DNA of 33,000 nt, taken from assembly GCA_038205805.1 (NCBI GenBank), contig JBBRBO010000029.1, forward strand, positions 1-33,000, in the 5' to 3' direction. Under the pieces are notes generated by a model. It worked only from the letters and a program-made list of their open reading frames with translations, ran no database searches and was not told the origin of the DNA. Of the stretch, positions 1 through 6,300 are shown piece after piece. The stretch's first letter is position 1. Each line of letters opens with the position of its first letter. The DNA comes from JBBSBY01 sp038205805 (lineage in GTDB: Bacteria > Desulfobacterota > Desulfomonilia > Desulfomonilales > Desulfomonilaceae). The position numbers and the translations under genes are program-made.

Positions 1-1
1 T

Positions 2-229
2 GAGGATCACCAGGAGTTGGTTGAGCTGCTTCTAGGTATAGAAGGAAAGGCGATGTTGTCTGGATATGCCCATCCGATATACTGGCCGCTGGAGTGCGCG
101 GGTTGGCTCAGAATGGATTTCCAAACGAAATGTACGGCAGGTGCAAGCACAGCCAAGAAAGATGTTGCGGAGAAAGAAGCCACGAAACGAGGTCTGGATC
201 GTGTTGAGACCATCTGGTTGAAGCCGTAA
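2..229 (+). CDS. DNA adenine methylase, C-terminal end (partial)
   Basis: The frame is open from the left window edge and ends with TAA at 227-229, so only the last 75 residues are seen. They match the C-terminal part of D12-class (Dam-like) N6-adenine methyltransferases of phage type. The visible pattern is a His followed by ELVELL, then a Gly-Lys-Ala-Met-Leu-Ser-Gly-Tyr stretch (the family's 'SGY' segment), an aromatic AGWLRMDF segment, an Ala-rich stretch and a terminal R-x-E-T-I-W-L-K-P. The catalytic DPPY motif would be upstream, outside the window. In phages and islands such enzymes protect element DNA from restriction or alter regulation. The gene belongs with the xis-int pair that follows. 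The family call is fairly confident from the C-terminal signature alone. Confidence 0.72.
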   Translation, partial: EDHQELVELLLGIEGKAMLSGYAHPIYWPLECAGWLRMDFQTKCTAGASTAKKDVAEKEATKRGLDRVETIWLKP

Positions 230-355
230 GGTTACTGTGAATCGATAATGCCCCGGCCTGTTTTCTCCAACGGGAACGGGGCACAAGGCCGGTGTACTCC
301 GGCACCGAAGCTGGGAATAGTCCGGCAAAGACGTTGACAACATGGAGGAAACGAA
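230..355 (+). other. Intergenic space with GC-rich hairpin
   Basis: Between the methylase and the excisionase-like gene, a GCCCCG arm (about 250-255) can pair with CGGGGC (about 277-282), with a second overlapping GGCC/GGCC pairing further on. There is no T run, so a Rho-independent terminator is not clear. A GGAGG ribosome-binding site lies at 343-347, eight bases before the next start codon. Confidence 0.35.
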
Positions 356-688
356 ATGGATGAAAACCGGTCGGTGAAGGCCGACCAACAACCTGGGGCG
401 GCCATGCCTCAGCTCATGGATGCTGAAGATGTAGCCAAGATATTAAGAATTGCTAAGAAGACCGTTCATAAATTGGTGCGAGAAGGAAAGCTCGGTTGTG
501 TGCAGGTCACGGAAAAGGATCGCCGTTTTACTCTTGAACAGGTGCAAGATTACATTGATTGTCAGAGCGTAACAGTTCGATTTGACAGGAAGGCCCCAAA
601 GACCCTATCCTCTCCCCGTAAAGGAGGTGAGAAATCGGTTGGGTTTTCCAGGACGGATCTTCGAGAGGAGATGCGTTCATGGCAATAG
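356..688 (+). CDS. Excisionase-like helix-turn-helix protein
   Basis: This 110-residue protein has a MerR/Xis-type HTH of the 'DNA-binding domain, excisionase family' at roughly residues 20-65: LMDAEDVAKILRIAKKTVHKLVREGKL, then a beta-wing with DRRFTLEQVQDYID. Such proteins bend DNA at attachment sites and set the direction of integrase action. Here it precedes the integrase and overlaps it by 10 bases (ATG at 679, stop TAG at 686-688), suggesting translational coupling. The start at 356 is supported by GGAGG at 343-347. The C-terminal 40 residues are basic and unlike a known domain. A role as a plain transcriptional repressor of the island is also possible. Confidence 0.72.
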   Translation: MDENRSVKADQQPGAAMPQLMDAEDVAKILRIAKKTVHKLVREGKLGCVQVTEKDRRFTLEQVQDYIDCQSVTVRFDRKAPKTLSSPRKGGEKSVGFSRTDLREEMRSWQ

Positions 689-1821
689 CAAAAAGAGGCA
701 AAATTTTCCATATCCGCTTCCGTCCGTTTGGAGACGAAGTGATCGGGTTAAAGACCGCGGCGAGATCCAAGACGGAAGCAAAGCACCTTGAGATGGCCAT
801 TTTGACTGCATGCAGATCAGGTGATTATCGAGCACTTGATCCCTTGTCCCGTGAAGTCTGTGTGAGGATGTTCCGCAACCAGGGCTGGGAAATACCTCCC
901 GATCTCTGCCCTACGGAACAGGTCAAAGAAGAACTGACCCTGTGGAAGAGCATGGAGTTGTTCCTGAAATATCCGGAGATCCGGAACAGTGCTGAAAAAG
1001 AACGGTACGAACAGTGCCTAGTTCACCTGGTGGACCACTTCGGGCAAGACCGTCCAGTCAAGTCTCTCTGGGTACCCGAGATCAAGGAGTACATCGCTGA
1101 GCGTCTGGATGACGGCGCCGCCCCATCGACGGTCAATCGAGAGAAGGGAACTCTGTCCAAGCTGTTCCAGATTCTTGTGGAGCTGAGGCGGGTCGATGCC
1201 AATCCCGTTCGACTGGTGAAAAACCTGTCCCAGAAGTCGGAAGAGAGGGAAGTGTACCTCTCCTTCGCCGACTTCACCAGGATGATGGAGGAAACCTCGA
1301 ACTGGTTCAGACCCATTGCTCAGACAGCCTATTACACGGGAATGAGACGCGGCGAGATTCTCAGCTTAACCAGGAGCCACGTACAACTCGGCGAACGGAT
1401 GTTGTTGCTCGGTCCCGCAATGACGAAGGAAGGTCATTGGAAGCGGATTCCGATTCATAGCGAGCTTCTGCCGATTCTTGAAAACGTGCTGAGGATTCAG
1501 GCATTGAGTACGGATAAGGTGTTCGTCATCGGCGGGAAGCCGCCTCACCGGTCTTCGTTGAAAAAGCCCTGGGCGAAGGCGGTGAAAATTCTGCAGATGG
1601 AACAGCGACTTCGTTTTCACGACCTTCGGCATACCTGGAAGACCAATGCGCGTCGTTCCGGAATGGACCCTGAGATACGCGAGGCCATTATGGGTCATTG
1701 GTACCGGGGGAGGAACGTGAACGAGCGCTACGGAAGAATAGGAGACTCGGAGCTGATCAAGGCCATCGATTCTATGACCATTGACCACGGGCAGACCGAG
1801 ATCCTCGTGGCGAGAAGATGA
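679..1821 (+). CDS. Tyrosine recombinase / integrase
   Basis: This 380-residue protein is a site-specific recombinase of the lambda-integrase family. The N-terminal part (about 1-65) is an arm-binding-like segment, residues 85-180 form a SAM-like core-binding domain, and residues 195-365 are the catalytic domain. The catalytic set is visible: Arg223 in TGMRRGEI, a Lys in the 250-255 beta-hairpin, His314 and Arg317 in FHDLRHTW, His340 in MGHW, and the nucleophile Tyr351 in NERYGRI. It is therefore probably active. The start ATG at 679 has GAGGAG at 665-670. It overlaps the excisionase-like gene upstream and sits beside tRNA-Ala, which is the likely attachment site. Confidence 0.92.
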   Translation: MAIAKRGKIFHIRFRPFGDEVIGLKTAARSKTEAKHLEMAILTACRSGDYRALDPLSREVCVRMFRNQGWEIPPDLCPTEQVKEELTLWKSMELFLKYPEIRNSAEKERYEQCLVHLVDHFGQDRPVKSLWVPEIKEYIAERLDDGAAPSTVNREKGTLSKLFQILVELRRVDANPVRLVKNLSQKSEEREVYLSFADFTRMMEETSNWFRPIAQTAYYTGMRRGEILSLTRSHVQLGERMLLLGPAMTKEGHWKRIPIHSELLPILENVLRIQALSTDKVFVIGGKPPHRSSLKKPWAKAVKILQMEQRLRFHDLRHTWKTNARRSGMDPEIREAIMGHWYRGRNVNERYGRIGDSELIKAIDSMTIDHGQTEILVARR

Positions 1822-1907
1822 AAAAGCGCGACGAGGGAAAGACGTGTACAAAACGTGTACAAAACGAGGGAACAAAGAAAAAACAGGATGTCGCCTCACA
1901 AGCCTAA
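1818..1907 (+). CDS. Possible 29-residue basic peptide overlapping integrase stop
   Basis: An ATG overlaps the integrase stop in the arrangement ATGA (1818-1821) and opens a 29-codon frame ending with TAA at 1905-1907. The peptide is very basic and contains KTCTKRV and EGTKKKQ. The frame runs straight through the tandem 11-base repeat, which could instead be the functional element of this stretch. There is no homology I recognise, and a chance frame is quite likely; it is listed because of the stop-start overlap. Confidence 0.15.
   Translation: MKKRDEGKTCTKRVQNEGTKKKQDVASQA
1842..1863. repeat. Tandem 11-base repeat between integrase and tRNA
   Basis: Two perfect head-to-tail copies of ACGTGTACAAA lie at 1842-1852 and 1853-1863, followed by ACGAGGG. 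Spacing is 11 bases, close to one helical turn, so both copies present the same DNA face. Lying between the integrase gene and the tRNA attachment region, they could be arm-type or excisionase-binding sites. That role is inference. Confidence 0.6.
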
Positions 1908-1932
1908 CGTCCTGATTTCCCTTGATATTACT

Positions 1933-2007
1933 TGGTGGAGATGAAGGGATTTGAACCCTCGACCCCCGCGTTGCGAACGCGGTGCTCTCCCGCTGAGCTA
2001 CATCCCC
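1933..2007 (-). tRNA. tRNA-Ala (anticodon CGC)
   Basis: Read on the minus strand the gene starts GGGGATG, with D-arm AGCTCAGCGGGAGAGC, anticodon stem CCGCG/CGCGG around the loop TTCGCAA (anticodon CGC), T-arm with GGTTCAAATCC, acceptor strand CATCTCC, discriminator A and an encoded CCA at 1933-1935. The acceptor stem pairs with one G-U. The start GGGGATGTAGCTCAG is typical of bacterial tRNA-Ala. The 3' end faces the integrase, which is the usual geometry for an attachment site. Confidence 0.95.
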
Positions 2008-2239
2008 ACGAAGGCAACCAAATTAGCAACGAAGAAGCACTTTGTCAAGCTTTCGAAATCCCCAAAATCCACGGTCAACTTTGGAAGATGTGTGCTTTGG
2101 GCTTCAAAGGTCCTGATTTCGAGGAATCCCAGCGCGTCAAAACCGGCGACATTGGATGCTATTGCGCAGATCCCGAAAGAGCATCCTATTTCTTAGATTG
2201 GAGCGATTTTTGAACGAGCTGTCTTTCATGGCTCGTTTC

Positions 2240-2391
2240 ATACCGATGTGCTTTTAAAAAAGTAAAATTGGCGGAGCTTTTTTGCAAAGCGGGTTGTTAC
2301 AACCTCTTTCTAAAAATTTGTGATAATCGCCAAAAGCGGCATTTTCTCTTTGAGAAAAGCAGGTTTCGGCAACTGCGAAAGCTCGCAGGGA
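2240..2391 (+). repeat. Dispersed repeat family A, copy 1 (no right-end hairpin)
   Basis: It starts with the family's left-end motif (A)TACCGATGTGCT, contains GGCGGAGCTTTTTTGCAAAG and the block CTTTGAGAAAAGC..GTTTCGGCAACT shared with the copy at 5005-5189, but lacks the terminal GGGGAGAA hairpin and the TATTACTTCTTT end. It runs instead towards a family C unit. Confidence 0.5.
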
Positions 2392-2462
2392 AGTCTCACG
2401 TTCAGGATGTGACGTACCACGACAAGACAAGACTTTCATGCTTCGTTGCGATGATACGTCAC

Positions 2463-2594
2463 GGAATGTTTTTCGGTATAGGGATTGAAGCCCCTTCCTC
2501 AGCGGGATAGACGTCGGCTCCGAGTCAAAGGGTCGTCATGCAGTATCCGGATGTCCCCCTGACAAGGGGGATATAGGGGGTTGATCTTAAAATC
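2463..2594 (+). repeat. Dispersed repeat family C, copy 1
   Basis: About 130 bases match 9723-9863 closely: TTTTCGGTAT, then a C-rich block, CGTCGGCTCCGAGT, AGGGTCGTCA, GCAG-ATCCG, and a run of CCCCCTGACAAGGGGGATA that forms a hairpin. It contains no reading frame conserved between the copies. Confidence 0.7.
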
Positions 2595-3032
2595 ACCAAC
2601 GCGTACGCGCTCGCACGCGTATGAACGTCGTTCTACGCCTCGGCGGTCCCTGAAAGGGAGCTATTCGAGGTCCAAATGCGCCGTTTAGGGCCGAAAATCT
2701 CCTGTGCGAAACACCTCTACGCCGCTCTATATGGGCTTTTTCATTTATCACTTGACAACGTAAATGAATAGTATATCCTAGAAAGTAGGGCTCATGCAAT
2801 CTTTATTTCAATAACGACACCACGCTTTTTGGAAGGATTCGCAAAGCTCAAGGCGCCTCTACGCTTACCGAATCAGCGCCAATACCATTACTATATATAT
2901 CAAGCCTATACGCGCAGACCCAGAAGTAACCGGTTACTACCAAGACGCAACTACGAACAACAACACAGGAGAGTCCACGGGGGAATACTACCCATTCGCC
3001 TACCGGTAAGTAGTCCCGCCAAATCGGTGCGT

Positions 3033-3240
3033 GATACCAATGTGCTGTCGAAAGAGGAATATAGGTGAAGGGCATTTTTGTAAGAGCAGGTTTCCCTAAC
3101 TACTATGAAAGAATGTTTAAATGCTCCGCAAGTGGCTTTGTCTCCTTGAGAAAAGGCACTTGCGGCTATTTTGAAAGTTCTTGGAGAGGGGTTTGGGGAG
3201 AAACTTCTTTCAAGAAGGTTCTCTCCAATATTACTTCTTT
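3033..3240 (+). repeat. Dispersed repeat family A, copy 2 (near full length)
   Basis: This copy runs from the left-end motif GATACCAATGTGCT to the right-end motif AATATTACTTCTTT. The inner part has CTTGAGAAAAG, then TTCTTGGAGAGGGGTTTGGG and an imperfect palindrome of GGGGAGAA..CTTCTTTCAAGAAG..TTCTCTCC at 3194-3228. It serves as the reference copy for the family in this window. Confidence 0.75.
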
Positions 3241-3428
3241 TATTGCGCATTCGTATGAGACATTTTTTCCGACTCTGCCTTATAGACTGTATCTTCGCCG
3301 AAATAAAGCTTATATCAAGAACAATACCGTTTCGGCGCCGTAAGGGTTAGGAGAGGCCTTCCAGCTAACAAGGTTCTTCCCTCCATACCTTCTTTGACCG
3401 CAATTTCATCCAGGAGCCGACTATTCTT

Positions 3429-4043
3429 ATGATTACCATTAGCGCTAAGCTCTCCGATGCGCGGGGTCTCAAGGTGTTTCACATTGTGTTGCAACGAGGA
3501 TTCCATGTCGATACCGAGTCAGGCCGCAGCATAGCCGATGTCCTCACCGACGTCGGTGTGCCGCGCGACTACATCGATAATCGACTGAACACCGTATTTC
3601 TCGAAGGTAAACCTGTGGACAATATGGACACCGCCGTTGTGCATGATGGAGCTATTGTCGCCCTTTCCGCAGCCATGCCGGGACTCGTAGGGGCCGCATT
3701 TCGCAAAGGCGGCTTTTATTCCACCTTGCGCAGCGGTATCACCCACGCGGCCGACGAGATCGGTGAAACCCATACGCCCACACCGGCTCAAATATCCTTT
3801 AAACTCTACAACTTCACGGCGCCGGAGATCGGCCCTCTGTTCTTGACGCAAGGGATCATCGTAGACGCTGTGGCGCTCCAGGAGGCGTTTCGGAACGAAG
3901 CCGCTCTTGTGCGTGAATCTTTCACGGATATCCTTTTTGACGGCCGACCAACGGATATGGACACCTTCTTGAACGGCTCGTGGACGCCCGAAGCCGAACC
4001 CGTGCGGTTTCGCCTCAAAATACCCGAACATGAGGCCCCGTAA
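3429..4043 (+). CDS. Conserved hypothetical protein, possible MoaD/ThiS-like fold
   Basis: This 204-residue soluble protein has no signal peptide. Residues about 30-95 (SIADVLTDVGVP..YIDNRLNTVFLEGKPVDNMDTAVVHDGAIVALSAAMPGLVGAAFRKGG) follow the pattern of small beta-grasp sulfur-carrier proteins: a 'V-F-x-x-G-K-P-V-D' strand, a 'x-D-G-x-x-V-A-L' strand and a Gly-Gly. Here the Gly-Gly is internal, followed by about 105 more residues, so it is not a classical carrier with a free C-terminal GG. Residues 125-200 may repeat a similar beta-rich unit. The start has AGGAG at 3413-3417. A 58-residue gene follows after 106 bases in the same direction. Function is not known; the fold suggestion is inference from pattern. 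Confidence 0.6.
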   Translation: MITISAKLSDARGLKVFHIVLQRGFHVDTESGRSIADVLTDVGVPRDYIDNRLNTVFLEGKPVDNMDTAVVHDGAIVALSAAMPGLVGAAFRKGGFYSTLRSGITHAADEIGETHTPTPAQISFKLYNFTAPEIGPLFLTQGIIVDAVALQEAFRNEAALVRESFTDILFDGRPTDMDTFLNGSWTPEAEPVRFRLKIPEHEAP

Positions 4044-4149
4044 ACCGCCCCGTCACCGATCGTCGGCCAGTTTACCCATCCCAGAGCCGTTTCTAAACGA
4101 CGGCGCTTACAAGCGCTACCAATCACCCATTTCATTTAACGGAGACACT

Positions 4150-4326
4150 ATGTTGAACGACACGGAACTCAAGGAGCTGTTAAAGGCATTGGAAGAAGAC
4201 GGGCGTATCACCTGCGAGGAAGCCTGGGACTTCGCTGATAAGCACAGTGTGCCCAAAGCGAAAGTGGGCTCTCTGCTGGACGACATCGGGATAAAGATAC
4301 ACGGATGTCAATTAGGGTGCTTTTAA
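4150..4326 (+). CDS. Small winged-helix-like protein with C-terminal CQLGCF
   Basis: This 58-residue protein starts at an ATG eight bases after the start of GGAGACACT, a good ribosome-binding site; the longer frame upstream has no such support. Residues 1-45 (TELKELLKALEEDGRITCEEAWDFADKHSVPKAKVGSLLDDIGIKI) look like a compact helix-turn-helix or winged-helix unit. The end, IHGCQLGCF, has two cysteines four residues apart and could bind metal or react with sulfur. It probably forms an operon with the preceding 204-residue protein. Function is not known. The Cys motif beside a possible sulfur-carrier fold suggests, weakly, a link to sulfur or cofactor chemistry. Confidence 0.6.
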   Translation: MLNDTELKELLKALEEDGRITCEEAWDFADKHSVPKAKVGSLLDDIGIKIHGCQLGCF

Positions 4327-4342
4327 TGACGCAGAACCGCTC

Positions 4343-4380
4343 ACCCGGCGCAGATGCGTCTCCAGCCCGGTAAACGATTA
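4343..4380 (+). repeat. Dispersed repeat family B, right-end fragment
   Basis: The stretch CACCCGGCGCAGATGCGTCTCC followed by AGCCCGGTAAACGATTA matches the right half of family B units at 7170-7250 and 32602-32675. The GGAG hairpin half is missing. Confidence 0.55.
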
Positions 4381-4396
4381 CGAATGAGGAATACCG

Positions 4397-4651
4397 ATGG
4401 TACGCGAAGAACAACTCCTACAGCGCATAACGATCAACCCAAAAATTTTCGGAGGTAAGCCTATAATCCGTGGCCGGCGGCTTGCCGTGGAACACGTACT
4501 GAGTATGTTGGCGGCGGGTGACGATGTCGAAACCATAGTGGAAGGCTATCCTTGGCTGGAGCGCGAAGATGTGCTCGCTTGTCTCGTTTACGCTCGGCGC
4601 TTAGTCGCGCATGAGCGTGTTGAGCCGTTTTTCAACGAGGTCGGTTCTTGA
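4397..4651 (+). CDS. DUF433-type antitoxin
   Basis: This 84-residue protein has the DUF433 signature: R-I-T-I-N-P-K-I-F-G-G-K-P-I-I-R-G-R-R at residues 10-28, then a helix with VEHVLSMLAAGDDVETIVEGYPWLEREDVLACLVYARR. DUF433 proteins are HTH-like antitoxins usually encoded just before a DUF5615 (PIN-like, Mut7-C type) toxin. That is the case here: its stop (TGA 4649-4651) overlaps a TTG start for the toxin frame at 4648. A GAGG lies about ten bases before the start. The antitoxin is intact although the toxin is frameshifted. It would bind the toxin and repress its own promoter; this is family knowledge. Confidence 0.85.
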   Translation: MVREEQLLQRITINPKIFGGKPIIRGRRLAVEHVLSMLAAGDDVETIVEGYPWLEREDVLACLVYARRLVAHERVEPFFNEVGS

Positions 4652-5008
4652 AAATCCTCCCTGACACATGCGTTTGGGGTGGTGTTCGAGAGACTTTGAA
4701 AACCGGCGGTTACGATGTTATGGACCGGAGAGTGGGAATTGGACCCAGGAGATGAGGAAATCCTGGAGTTTGCAAACAAACAGGGCCGAATACTAATTAC
4801 ATTAGACAAAGATTTTGGTGAACTTGCAATAGTCCGGCGCAAGCGCCACTGTGGAATAATTCGACTTGTGGACTTCTCAGCTAGAGAGCAAGCAGCGGTC
4901 TGCTTGAAGATTTTGGAACGCTACGAGACTACACTTTTCGAAGGGGCCTTGATTACGGCTGAACCCGGTAGAATCCGAATTCGACCAGCCGAGCGCCCTT
5001 CCCACTGA
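4648..5008 (+). pseudogene. DUF5615 PIN-like toxin, split by a frameshift
   Basis: The frame opening with TTG at 4648 encodes MKILPDTCVWGGVRETLKTGGYDV, the classic N-terminus of DUF5615 toxins with the catalytic Asp near residue 6. It then runs into a stop within about 12 codons. The family sequence continues in the +1 frame as WTGEWELDPGDEEILEFANKQGRILITLDKDFGELA and so on to 5008. Skipping one base at about 4720 (GTT-A-TGG) rejoins the two perfectly. The frame from ATG 4715 alone (97 residues) lacks the first strand and its Asp, so it should not be active. Either the toxin is a pseudogene, the sequence has a one-base error, or translation shifts. The stop codon lies inside the left end of a family A repeat. 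Confidence 0.8.
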
Positions 5009-5189
5009 TACCGATTCGCTATACAAGGAGTAAATTGGTGAACATCTTTTTAAGAATAATTGAACATTCGTCAAAATCGGCATTTTTTCCTTGAGAAAAG
5101 CCGATTTCGGCAACTTTAAGATTTCTTGAAGAAGGGTTCGGGATCGAGCCTTTCTTTTCAAGAAGGTTCTCCCCGATATTACTTCTTTC
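5005..5189 (+). repeat. Dispersed repeat family A, copy 3 (near full length)
   Basis: It begins CTGATACCGATTCGCT, has CTTGAGAAAAGCCGATTTCGGCAACTT, GGGTTCGGGATCGAGCC, the TTTTCAAGAAGGTTCTCCCC arm and ends GATATTACTTCTTT. The left end overlaps the toxin stop codon and the right end is 21 bases from the 3' end of tRNA-Ser (minus strand). Confidence 0.75.
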
Positions 5190-5208
5190 CAGCACTTTGG
5201 TTTGAATA

Positions 5209-5298
<90 letters not shown>

Positions 5299-5545
5299 GC
5301 GTGGGACACATCAAACGGCGCAGACGGGCAATCCCTGCAGGAACCTAAAGAAAAGCCCTCGACCCGTGCCAAGGGTCAAATGTAGCATACGCTCCCCCTT
5401 TGAGCAATACGCCGCCGGGTTTTTCTCGCAGAATGTGGACCGATACGGCGCCACGTGGAGCAATCCTGCGCCCTGGTTGTCTTATACGCGAGACGCAGGG
5501 TAAGCATCACAAGGAACAGTGGCTAAACAAAACGGAGAAGTGAAT
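5299..5545. other. Intergenic space upstream of tRNA-Ser and the RelE-type module
   Basis: This is a divergent region. On the minus strand a TTGACC lies at about 5372-5378, placed well for a tRNA-Ser promoter, though I see no clean -10 box. No gene and no copy of repeat families A-C was recognised here. Confidence 0.3.
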
Positions 5546-5815
5546 ATGCCCATAAATCCGAGAGTTGGAGACATAACGGAAGGCGATAATGCGGAACCGA
5601 GTTACATTCGGTCTATTTGGGAGCGTGCCCGAGCAACATCCGAAGGGGAAACTATGGCGTTTCCCGAATTTGCCGCACATTGGAATTCACTGGAAGAAGA
5701 AGACCGGGAAGATTTAATCTTCTTGCTTGAACAGTCGGAGAAACTCGAGAGAGGGGAAGAATCACTAATTCCGATGAATGAAGTTTGGGAAGAATTGGAA
5801 TCCAAAGGTGTATAA
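5546..5815 (+). CDS. Putative antitoxin of a RelE-type pair
   Basis: This 89-residue acidic protein (start ATG 5546 supported by GGAG at 5534-5537; an in-frame GTG at 5519 would add nine residues) is rich in Glu and helical. Visible segments are MAFPEFAAHWNSLEEEDREDLIFLLEQSEKLERGEESLIPMNEVWEELESKGV. The C-terminal 'E-S-L-I-P-M-N-E-V-W-E-E-L-E' is the kind of toxin-wrapping tail seen in RelB/addiction antitoxins. I do not recognise a specific DNA-binding fold. It overlaps the downstream toxin by eight bases, which supports the pairing. The assignment rests mostly on the neighbour. Confidence 0.65.
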   Translation: MPINPRVGDITEGDNAEPSYIRSIWERARATSEGETMAFPEFAAHWNSLEEEDREDLIFLLEQSEKLERGEESLIPMNEVWEELESKGV

Positions 5816-6062
5816 AATTTTATTTCTACGCTCCGCTAAGAAAGACTTGGCGGGCATACCCCTTGAAAGCCTTGTGTTAATTAAAAAGAGAATAGCGCTT
5901 CTTACTGAGAATCCCAGACCGGACGGGTGCGTAAAACTAAAAACCGGCGGGTATAGGGTTAGACAAGGGTCATATCGCATCCTCTACCAAGTGGATGATG
6001 AAAAGCTTACTATTCGTATCGCGGGCGTAAAAGACCGAAAAGAAGCGTATCGAAAACCTTGA
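5808..6062 (+). CDS. RelE/ParE-family toxin
   Basis: The most likely start is GTG at 5808, overlapping the antitoxin stop (5813-5815) and giving an 84-residue protein beginning (f)MYKILFLRSAKKDLAGIP, the normal start of RelE-like toxins. An in-frame ATG at 5778 would add ten unlikely residues. The core is KDLAGIPLESLVLIKKRIALLTENPRPDGCVKLKTGGYRVRQGSYRILYQVDDEKLTIRIAGVKDRKEAYRK. The 'G-x-Y-R-x-R-x-G-x-Y-R-I-L-Y' and 'V-x-D-R-K-E-A-Y' motifs are those of mRNA-cleaving, ribosome-dependent RelE toxins; the basic residues and terminal Tyr are kept, so it is probably functional. Confidence 0.85.
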   Translation: MYKILFLRSAKKDLAGIPLESLVLIKKRIALLTENPRPDGCVKLKTGGYRVRQGSYRILYQVDDEKLTIRIAGVKDRKEAYRKP

Positions 6063-6157
6063 GTAACTTGAATTCCGGAATTGATACTCACCGGGTAAGC
6101 CGCAAAACCTCGCCGGCTGCATTCATAGCCCGGAATAATCTTCGAGGAGGAATAATA

Positions 6158-6265
6158 ATGATGACCCTTCACCAGGAACGGTGGAACTACTTGAAAGTAC
6201 GTATAGGGCGCTCCGGAGGGAAGATGAATCTCCTTGCCGGTCGGCGTTGGGCGCAGAGCCGTTAA
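6158..6265 (+). CDS. Possible truncated small ORF ending in a family B repeat
   Basis: A very strong ribosome-binding site (GAGGAGGAATAATA) precedes ATG at 6158 (a second ATG follows directly). The frame gives 35 residues and stops at 6265. From about codon 17 onward the coding sequence is the family B repeat (6206-6266). The first 15 residues (MMTLHQERWNYLKVR) may be what is left of a gene cut by the repeat, or the frame may be a leader upstream of the TPM gene, which starts 35 bases later. I do not recognise the peptide. Confidence 0.3.
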   Translation: MMTLHQERWNYLKVRIGRSGGKMNLLAGRRWAQSR

Positions 6266-6266
6266 C
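6206..6266 (+). repeat. Dispersed repeat family B copy
   Basis: GGGCGCTCCGGAGGGAAGAT, then AATCTCCTTGCCGG and GGGCGCAGAGCCGTTAACG correspond to the two halves of the family B unit: a CCGGAG...CTCC hairpin then GCGCAGAGCC...AACG. Confidence 0.55.
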
Positions 6267-6300
6267 GTGTACGAACGGAGCATTTCCAGGAGGAACACCT

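Larger units (their letters stand above)
1..2007. mobile_element. Right end of an integrative element at tRNA-Ala (partial)
   Basis: A phage-type DNA adenine methylase tail, an excisionase-like HTH gene and a tyrosine integrase lie in one direction, and the integrase ends 111 bases before the 3' end of a minus-strand tRNA-Ala gene. Integration next to the 3' end of a tRNA with the integrase adjacent to the junction is the standard arrangement for genomic islands and integrative elements. The element would extend leftwards out of the window, so the second attachment site is not visible. The exact core repeat cannot be set without that other end; it should lie in the 3' part of the tRNA (about 1933-1970). 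The element is inferred from gene content and layout, not from a seen direct repeat. Confidence 0.7.
2008..3428. other. Gene-poor region made largely of dispersed repeats
   Basis: No open frame here has a credible start, ribosome-binding site and recognisable protein. The stretch contains a family A repeat (about 2240-2391), a family C repeat (about 2463-2594) and a second family A copy (3033-3240). Between them, 2600-3010 is not assigned: it includes a TTGACA at 2752 with an AT-rich stretch after it, and an open frame without start codon (2815-3009). It may be the remains of decayed genes next to the tRNA insertion hotspot. Confidence 0.5.

Noticed and set aside
2268..2510. 80-codon plus-strand open frame
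   Set aside because: It runs through repeat families A and C and is not conserved between repeat copies.
2815..3009. Open frame without a start, ending in an apparently protein-like Asn/Thr/Tyr-rich tail (residues DPEVTGYYQDATTNNN then GEYYPFAYR)
   Set aside because: It has no start codon with a ribosome-binding site and no family that I recognise; it could be a decayed gene remnant or chance. It is mentioned under the gene-poor region only.
5452..5457. Further CACGTG cores (also near 6895, 13610, 30173 and 32896) as possible parS sites
   Set aside because: The flanking bases do not match the TGTT...AACA arms; several lie inside coding sequence.
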